DNA of 12,857 nucleotides, from positions 1 to 12,857 of the forward strand of contig JAISOU010000076.1 in the NCBI GenBank assembly GCA_031275395.1, given 5' to 3'. This DNA comes from Helicobacteraceae bacterium (GTDB lineage Bacteria > Campylobacterota > Campylobacteria > Campylobacterales > SZUA-545). The first letter of the stretch is position 1, and each line of letters starts with the position of its first letter. Positions 7,627 to 12,857 of this stretch are shown piece after piece. The notes beneath the pieces are model-generated. The model searched no databases, was not told the origin of the DNA, and saw only the letters and a list, made by a program, of their open reading frames with translations. The position numbers and the translations under genes were made by a program.

Positions 7627-8706
7627 TTATCCGTCCATATTTTTTTTCAAAGCGCGGAAAAATCGTTTGAGGGTAGCGGGATTTTCGCGCAAAATCACCC
7701 TAAGTTGGGGCGTTTTGACGGTGGGGCGGCGGATCGCTCCGACCAAAAAACCCTCTTTCAAAAGTTTTCTTTGCAGCTCAATCGCCTCTTTGTCGCTCGA
7801 TAGCGGTATGGGCAAAATTAGCGACGGCGAATAGTAGCCAAACAAAGCGGCGATCTCTCTTGCCCGATCTATGCGTTTTCGTAAAACGGCGCGGCGCGAA
7901 TAAATATGTCTTGCCGCCTCGCGCGCGTAAGCTATATCAAAAAGACTGGGCGCGGTCGAATAGATCGTCGGCTTCGCTTTGCTTTGTAAGAAGCGGATAA
8001 TCTCGTCGGAGGCTAATATGTAAGCGCCGTAACTGCCGTATGATTTACCTAGCGTTCCCATAAGAACGACGTTTTGCGAATTAAATCCGTAATGTTCCAA
8101 AACGCCCGTTAAGTTTTCGCCGATTACGCCAATAGAGTGCGCCTCGTCTAATATCAAAGTAGCGCCCGCGTTTTTCGCCGTTTCTATAACGCTTTTTTCA
8201 ACCAGATCGCCCCCCATAGAATAAACGCCTTCAAGCGCTACAAAACGACGATTTACGCGCGTTTTTAACTTCTTTTCCAGATCGCTCGCGTCGTTATGCG
8301 CAAAAAATAAAACCTTTGATCGCGCCGTTTTCGCCGCCAAGATTCCGCTTGCGTGATACTCTTCGTCGATAAGCAAAAGATCGCCTTTGCGCGGCAGGGT
8401 TTCAAATAGGGCTAAATTGCCCAAAAATCCGCTACCGATCGTCATAGCCGCCTCGTAGCCGCGACTCTTTATCAAAAAGCGTTCAAACTCGCGGTGGATC
8501 GCGTGATAACCATTAACGAGTTGCGAGGCTTTCGCGCCAAAAACGTTTGACTTTCGCAAACGAGAAACTGCGCGCTCAAAAACCTTTTTATTATGCGCCA
8601 TTCCTAAGTAGTCGTTGCTTGCCAGATCGATTAGTTTTTCGGAAAATAACCGTCGTTCGCGCAAGCGCCCCGATTTTTTTAGCGCCGATAGTTCTTTTTC
8701 ATACAT
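7627..8706 (-). CDS. bioF: 8-amino-7-oxononanoate synthase
   Basis: This PLP-dependent enzyme of the alpha-oxoamine synthase family joins pimeloyl-ACP (or -CoA) and L-alanine in the first common ring-forming part of biotin synthesis. The 359-aa protein shows SNDYLG (30-35), ASQLVNGYHAIHREFE (60-75), DEEYHASG, LDEAHSIGVIG (Asp187 and His190 for PLP) and GTLGKSYGSYGAYI, where Lys221 is the expected Schiff-base lysine. RRPTVKTPQLRV near the end matches the RPPTVP-LR motif. It is slightly shorter than E. coli BioF but complete. The start lies 18 bases after the ccoS stop with an AAAGG box, so the two are cotranscribed. No other biotin genes are in the window. An in-frame A8 run sits near the 3' end. 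Confidence 0.92.
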   Translation of the reverse strand: MYEKELSALKKSGRLRERRLFSEKLIDLASNDYLGMAHNKKVFERAVSRLRKSNVFGAKASQLVNGYHAIHREFERFLIKSRGYEAAMTIGSGFLGNLALFETLPRKGDLLLIDEEYHASGILAAKTARSKVLFFAHNDASDLEKKLKTRVNRRFVALEGVYSMGGDLVEKSVIETAKNAGATLILDEAHSIGVIGENLTGVLEHYGFNSQNVVLMGTLGKSYGSYGAYILASDEIIRFLQSKAKPTIYSTAPSLFDIAYAREAARHIYSRRAVLRKRIDRAREIAALFGYYSPSLILPIPLSSDKEAIELQRKLLKEGFLVGAIRRPTVKTPQLRVILRENPATLKRFFRALKKNMDG

Positions 8707-8724
8707 TTAACGCCTTTATCGCGT

Positions 8725-8958
8725 TTATCTCTTTTCGACTTTTTCTTGCGCCGATTTCGCGGCGTTTTTTAGTTTTTCTTCTTGATCGCGCGCGGCGTTT
8801 AGCTCTTCTTCGCTATCGAATAACGCGCCGTGAGTGAAGCGCTTTTCGTCGTCAAACTGCCCGCTTTTTAGCCCCCACAAGAACGCGACAAGCCCGATTA
8901 GCCCCAATAAAATCGAGATAAAAAGCGTCATGATCAGCGCGATTGTCGTATCTTCCAT
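8725..8958 (-). CDS. ccoS: cbb3-type cytochrome oxidase assembly protein CcoS
   Basis: CcoS (FixS) is a single-pass inner-membrane protein needed to assemble active cbb3-type oxidase, probably through copper or heme insertion. The 77-aa product has one membrane segment (about residues 6-29) running into GLVAFLWGLKSGQFDD, the family hallmark, then HGALFDSEEELN and a Lys/Glu-rich coiled-coil-like tail that is longer than in alpha- or gammaproteobacteria. Its presence implies a microaerobic cbb3 respiratory chain. No clear Shine-Dalgarno precedes the ATG at 8958. It is divergent from minC, with about 70 bases between the starts, and leads into bioF. Confidence 0.85.
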   Translation of the reverse strand: MEDTTIALIMTLFISILLGLIGLVAFLWGLKSGQFDDEKRFTHGALFDSEEELNAARDQEEKLKNAAKSAQEKVEKR

Positions 8959-8988
8959 AGCCGCATTTTAGCGTTAGTTTCGCTTGGC

Positions 8989-8994
8989 TATAAT
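8989..8994 (+). promoter_or_regulatory. -10 box for minC
   Basis: TATAAT lies 34 bases before the minC start in the divergent intergenic region, with no clear -35. A GGAAAG box at 9011-9016 is the likely ribosome binding site, although the 12-base spacing is long. Confidence 0.5.
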
Positions 8995-9028
8995 CGTTTG
9001 TTCTAGTTTTGGAAAGAAATAGCGATTT

Positions 9029-9589
9029 ATGAAAGTTAAACAAATCGGTTTGCGTTGTTTTGAGTTTTCGTTGGAGCGACGCGATAAAGAGGCGGCGCTA
9101 ACCTATATTGAAACGCACGAAGCGATACTTAACCGTTATCTTTTGTTGCTCGCGGGCGAATACGACGAGGCGATCGAAAGAGATTTGCAGAGGCGCTCTT
9201 TGGCGCATATTTGGATCAAACGCGATCATACGCTTTTTGCCAAACCGGTTATAGAGGACGCGCCGTCGCAACCGTCGATCGACAAAGCGCCGCGAACGCT
9301 AGTCGTTAGAAAGCCCGTGCGATCGGGCGAACGGATCGAAACGGAGGGCGACGCGGTTTTTTTCGGGCGTATCAACAGCGGAGCAGAGGTTTTTACGCGG
9401 GGGAATTGCTTTTTATTTGCGCCGCTCTACGGATTATGCAACGCGCAAGGCGAAACGGCAATCGTTAGCGAAGCGGGCAAAGGCGGATTATTTATCTTTC
9501 GCGGCGAGGTTTTTGAAAGCGGTTTTTTTGATCGCCCCAAACGGTTTTTTGTAGATAATGGCATAACCTTTTCGCAAGATCATATATAA
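9029..9589 (+). CDS. minC: Septum site-determining protein MinC
   Basis: MinC inhibits FtsZ ring assembly away from mid-cell and is recruited to the membrane by MinD. The 186-aa protein has a short, poorly conserved N-terminal domain (about 1-75), a linker, and the beta-helical C-terminal domain. The latter is recognised by VVRKPVRSGERIETEGDAVF, FFGRINSGAEVFTRGN, FLFAPLYGLCNAQGE and a closing turn with KRFFVDNGITF. The GxINxGAEVxxxGN and APLxGxxxA pattern is the MinC signature that binds MinD. No minD or minE is adjacent. Two in-frame T7 runs are intact. It is convergent with rsmG, with only four bases between the stops. Confidence 0.88.
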   Translation: MKVKQIGLRCFEFSLERRDKEAALTYIETHEAILNRYLLLLAGEYDEAIERDLQRRSLAHIWIKRDHTLFAKPVIEDAPSQPSIDKAPRTLVVRKPVRSGERIETEGDAVFFGRINSGAEVFTRGNCFLFAPLYGLCNAQGETAIVSEAGKGGLFIFRGEVFESGFFDRPKRFFVDNGITFSQDHI

Positions 9590-9593
9590 AATC

Positions 9594-10175
9594 CTATTTG
9601 CGTCTAATCAGTAGATATGTGGCGTGTTCGGCTTTAATCGTTTCGGCGTTAACATCTTTGGCTTCGCCGCCCGTTTTTTTACCTTTATAAAGTAGTAAAA
9701 TCGATCGTTCGCCCATAAACGGCGCGGCAAGAGAAGCGATCGTTTTTGCGTCGCTTACCGCTCTGGAGGCGATTAGATCGTAAAGCGCGAGCGGCGTTTG
9801 TTCTACGCGCTTATCGATCACGGTAACGTTTTCAATGTGCATTATCGCGGCGGCGAATTGCAAGAAAGAGGCGCGTTTATTTAGCGGTTCAACAAGAGTA
9901 AAACGCGATCGCGGTTTTGCCATAGCCAAAACGAGTCCCGGAAAACCCGCGCCGCTTCCTATATCCAAACAACTTTCAAAATCGTCTAAAAAACTTAACG
10001 GATAAACGCTGTCGAATATATGCTTTTCTATATCGCGATCGTTTTTAGCTCCGCTAAGATTATGCGTCTTATTCCAATGAAGCGCCATTCGCGTAAATTG
10101 TTCGGCTTTTGCGTAGAAATCGTCAAACAAAATTAGGCGGTTTGCTAATAGGCGATCGCGCAGATCGTTTGTCAT
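9594..10175 (-). CDS. rsmG: 16S rRNA (guanine527-N7)-methyltransferase
   Basis: RsmG (GidB) methylates N7 of G527 in the 530 loop of 16S rRNA with SAM. Loss gives low-level streptomycin resistance in several bacteria. The 193-aa protein shows HWNKTHNLSG (33-42), the SAM motif CLDIGSGAGFPGLVLA (69-84), LVEPLNKRASFLQ and the SRAVSD motif. The start overlaps the ribA stop as ATGA, so it is translated from the ribA mRNA by coupling. I recall the same ribA-gidB adjacency in Campylobacter. Confidence 0.94.
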   Translation of the reverse strand: MTNDLRDRLLANRLILFDDFYAKAEQFTRMALHWNKTHNLSGAKNDRDIEKHIFDSVYPLSFLDDFESCLDIGSGAGFPGLVLAMAKPRSRFTLVEPLNKRASFLQFAAAIMHIENVTVIDKRVEQTPLALYDLIASRAVSDAKTIASLAAPFMGERSILLLYKGKKTGGEAKDVNAETIKAEHATYLLIRRK

Positions 10176-10741
10176 AGAAAATGTCCGCTTTTTTCTCTCT
10201 TTACGCGCAGATAGTTTTCGTTAAACGGATTAGAGGCGACGATCAGCGAAACGCGCTCCACGATCTCCACGCTTTTGAGGCTTTCGATCTTGTTTGGATT
10301 GTTGGTAAGCAGGCGAATTTTTTTTACGCCCAAAAACTCTAGCATATATTCGGCGATCTCGTAGCTTCTTTCGTCCTCCGCAAAGCCTAATTGATGGTTC
10401 GCTTCGATCGTATCTAGCCCTTGATCTTGCAAAGCGTAGGCGTTGATTTTGTTGAAAAGCCCGATATTTCTACCCTCTTGGCGCAGATAAAGAATTGCGC
10501 CGCAGCCTTCGTTAGCGATCAGGCGCATAGCAAGATCGAGCTGTTCGCCGCAGTCGCATTTGCGGCTAAAAAGCGCGTCCCCCGTAAGACATTCGCTATG
10601 CACGCGCACAAGCGGCGCGGGGCAGTCGAAGCGCTCGGTGCGAATCAGCAGATGTTCTTTTTGCTTCTCCTTAAAAACTTGCGCTAAAAACATACCGTGC
10701 TTTGTCGGCAGATTGGCGATTTCAGATATTTGTATATTCAT
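10172..10741 (-). CDS. ribA: GTP cyclohydrolase II
   Basis: RibA opens GTP to the pyrimidine precursor of riboflavin, with loss of formate and pyrophosphate. I choose the internal ATG at 10741 (189 aa, starting MNIQISEIANLPTKHGMF). It is preceded by GCGGGAAA and matches the family's N-terminus, while the longer frame from 10852 adds 37 residues with no similarity. Zinc ligands are Cys51, Cys62 and Cys64 in CLTGDALFSRKCDCG. The catalytic region has LYLRQEGRNIGL, where most family members read RQEGRGIGL, and later LLTNNPNKI. It is a stand-alone RibA with no RibB domain. Confidence 0.93.
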   Translation of the reverse strand: MNIQISEIANLPTKHGMFLAQVFKEKQKEHLLIRTERFDCPAPLVRVHSECLTGDALFSRKCDCGEQLDLAMRLIANEGCGAILYLRQEGRNIGLFNKINAYALQDQGLDTIEANHQLGFAEDERSYEIAEYMLEFLGVKKIRLLTNNPNKIESLKSVEIVERVSLIVASNPFNENYLRVKREKSGHFL

Positions 10742-10859
10742 TTTCCCGCTTTTGTTTGCTTTAACTTTATAAAAGTAAGAGGGCAAGTATAGCCCAAAGC
10801 GACAAAACTTTGGCGGCGCAAAGAGCGATCGCTCGCCTTTTTTGCCGCGCAATTTTCTA
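10742..10859 (-). promoter_or_regulatory. Likely promoter region of ribA-rsmG
   Basis: The stretch between the DUF945 gene end and ribA contains TATAAA (10771-10766) and TATACT (10791-10786) on the minus strand, both possible -10 boxes without a convincing -35. I see no riboflavin-riboswitch sequence in this short leader. Confidence 0.3.
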
Positions 10860-12708
10860 TTACTGTACCCGAATCGTTCCCGTTTCTGGATCGTAAAGCC
10901 AATATCTATCTACGTTTAATTCGGCGTTAGGATTTGTAATGGATCTGGTGGCGGGGCCTTTAATTTTTGTTTTTTCGCCGAGCGCTTCAACGCTATATCC
11001 TTCGCGTTCCTGAGGTTCAAGAACAAGCGCTAACGCCGTCGAACATTCGTCGTCGCTTGCGGCGCGCGACGTAGTAAGATCTTCCCAAGAGCGCAAACTT
11101 AAGCCGTTTGGATAACTCGATTTATTAAAACGCGCTTCGTCGTTTGGGGCGGCGTCGCTATATGAAAGTATAGTAACGGTATGCGTCTTGTCGTCGCAAT
11201 CCAATATATTACGCGTAAGGTTTTGGCGAGCGCCTAAGACTAAGGCGCGCCCGCGTATCGACGGAAGAGCCGATCTGGCGGAGCCAATACTAAACTTTTC
11301 AGCGGCTATCAACGCGTCGTTTTCAACGCTTTGCAATCGCCGTTCCGCAAATAGATTTTCAAGATTGCTAGACGTTTTATCGTTAATTGAAATATCGTCG
11401 TTTTCCAGATGAATAACCGCGCTTAAAATATCGCCTTCGCGTTTCAGATAACCCCCTTCTACCAGAGTATCTATTACGCCGTAAAAGTCGTCGGGCGCGT
11501 CAAAAATCTCCGCGATTTTTTGATTTATAGATATATCTACGTTTGCGATCAACTTCTTAAGCAGTACTTCGGCTCCGTAAGCCCCTAGATCGTCTAATTG
11601 CAGGAAGGGGATTTTAGGATCGAGCTTAACGACCGCGTTAATTTCAAACGGCTTTTGATCGAAGCTTGCGCTTGATTTAATCGTTATGATCGCGTTTTCA
11701 AACATCTTTGTAGCCAAAGCGTATGCCTCGGCTAGCGCCTTTTTTTTGATCTTGCCGACGCGCGGCGCCTAAATCTTGGCTTATCTCGTATAATTTAACT
11801 AAACTTTTATGATCAAAATTATCCGTTTTGATCGATAAAAACGGCTTGTCGATTGTTATTAACTTACCCTCGCTTGTATAATAATCTTTTGGGCGCGTTT
11901 GAATCGCTAAACGATTGGCTGAAAGCTCGCCAAAACCGTTAATAAAATTGCCCTTGATCGTTTGGGCGTTATCGATCTTAAAGTTTTCTAGCTTTATTAA
12001 ATCCGTAATAACCGCTTTTTTGACTAAGAGTTTATATTTAGAATCGTTGTTTATATCTAAAAGGTTTCCGTCGGTTACAAGGCGTATTCCCTCAAATAAA
12101 ACCTCCTCGTCTCTAAGGGAAATCGAAGACAAATCGATCTCGATATGCGGACTATTACCGGAGGGCGAGTAATTAAACGCGATCTTAATCGGCTTGATAT
12201 CAAACGTATCCTGAAACGACGTTGCGGGCGTAACAAAAACCCCTTTTCCCGCGAAATTGGGCGTAAAATAAATATCGCCCTCTAATACCTTGCCGCCATC
12301 GAATACGATAGGCGCTTGTTTGCGTAATTCGTCGCTTAAACGAAACGTGGTATGCGATTTTACAAGATGCAGATACGGAAAATCGTTTGATAGATACCAA
12401 CCAAACGAAAGATCCGATTCGACAATCAATATCTCGCTTTCCGAACCGATTCCGCGTAGAGAAGATTCGGAAAAAAGAATCGCCGAAACCGCTTTCGCGC
12501 CAAATAAGCCGCGATCGTAACTTTTCTGCGTCAATGTCAAATTGATACCGGTCTCCGCAAAAATCCGTTTGTATGGATCTGGCAGGGGCGATCGAATATC
12601 GCCCGAAGCGTCGGCAAAATAACCTTGCGTAACAAAGCCGGTAAATATTGGCGTAGCGATCGCGATAACCGCTACAACGACGATCGCGACGATTAGGAAC
12701 TTTTTCAT
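10860..12708 (-). CDS. DUF945/YdgA-like membrane-anchored protein, split at an A8 tract
   Basis: The first part (12708-11698, 336 aa) starts MKKFLIVAIVVVAVIAIATP, an N-terminal membrane anchor, followed by a beta-rich periplasmic region with THTTFRLSDELR-like and IEIDLSSISL stretches. It ends in nonsense after LYEISQDLGAARRQDQKK. In another frame the protein continues KALAEAYALATKMFENAIIT and then with DUF945-like C-terminal features (VLLKKLIANVDISINQKI, TLVEGGYLKREGDILSAVIH) to TAA at 10860. Here that part could start at ATG 11717. The switch falls at T8 on the plus strand (11740-11747). Seven would give one 615-aa protein. DUF945 proteins are periplasm-facing with poorly known roles. No strong ribosome binding site is seen for the first ATG. 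Confidence 0.7.
11740..11747 (-). repeat. A8 homopolymer at the frame break of the DUF945-like gene
   Basis: Eight T on the plus strand (A8 in the mRNA) occupy the codons Gln-Lys-Lys. Removing one base joins DQKK to ALAEAYALATKMF. It has the same length and the same direction of shift as the tract in the restriction-like gene. Confidence 0.7.
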
Positions 12709-12800
12709 TGGATACAGTCATTCCCGCGCACTACTTTTAGCTTTGCTCTAATTTTCTAACTAAACAGCCAACTTAACCCCGTTAGCAAGTCATCAACGAT

Positions 12801-12825
12801 ACAAGGAACGATCGGCGTTCCTTGT
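12801..12825. terminator. Perfect hairpin near the right edge
   Basis: ACAAGGAACG (12801-12810) pairs fully with CGTTCCTTGT (12816-12825) around a 5-base loop. Neither side has a clear T run, so it may be a terminator for a gene beyond the edge or another structured element. The 149 bases from 12709 to the end show no gene. Confidence 0.4.
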
Positions 12826-12857
12826 TGGTTAAGGCGACTGAATGCCAAACGGAAACA

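Noticed and set aside
10742-10852. Longer RibA with a 37-residue N-terminal extension
   Set aside because: The extension has no similarity to the family, and a ribosome binding site precedes the internal ATG at 10741.
12200-12721. Minus-strand 173-aa frame starting at 12721
   Set aside because: It is Arg/Tyr/Ser-rich and overlaps the well-supported N-terminus of the DUF945-like protein in another frame.

Overview
The window looks like chromosomal DNA of a Gram-negative, LPS-making bacterium, most likely a member of Campylobacterota (Epsilonproteobacteria) or a close relative. The reasons are a complete Kdo-synthesis gene set, a CcoS-type cbb3 oxidase assembly protein with the long charged tail I associate with this group, the gene pair ribA-rsmG (which I recall being adjacent in Campylobacter), and promoters recognisable mainly by a TATAAT -10 box with no clear -35. 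The GC content looks near half, high for that group, so the assignment is an inference. The octamer GCGATCGC occurs nine times, far above chance.

Region 1 (1-3234, + strand): the tail of an unrecognised gene, then kdsD, kdsA and a kdsB-kdsC gene fusion with overlapping or near-overlapping ends. Together they encode the whole route from ribulose-5-phosphate to CMP-Kdo, the activated inner-core LPS sugar.

Region 2 (3235-7133): a decayed or variable accessory segment. A 269/280-bp direct repeat, about 98% identical outside two indels, flanks about 2.1 kb. Inside are a membrane methyltransferase of the isoprenylcysteine-methyltransferase type, interrupted by a (TC)19 tract that puts it out of frame here; the 3' remnant of a 3-methyladenine DNA glycosylase (tag); a small exported protein with a frameshift; and the C-terminal remnant of an S24/LexA-like repressor that breaks at the repeat boundary. 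The right-hand repeat copy contains the 3' end of a solo HsdR-N-type (PD-(D/E)XK) restriction-like gene that is itself frameshifted at an A8 tract.

Region 3 (7134-7626): two tiny ORFs with strong ribosome binding sites and a TATAAT promoter lie directly upstream of the restriction-like gene. A long inverted repeat follows.

Region 4 (7627-12708): ordinary housekeeping genes. These are ccoS-bioF (- strand), minC (+), ribA-rsmG (-), and a large DUF945/YdgA-like membrane-anchored protein that is split in two frames at another A8 tract.

The main theme for follow-up is slippage-prone DNA. One dinucleotide tract and two A8 tracts each sit exactly where a recognisable protein changes frame, while equally long T7/T8 runs in kdsA, minC and bioF are in frame. 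This fits either phase-variable surface and defence genes beside the Kdo operon, or local decay or sequencing error. Reads across the tracts would decide.
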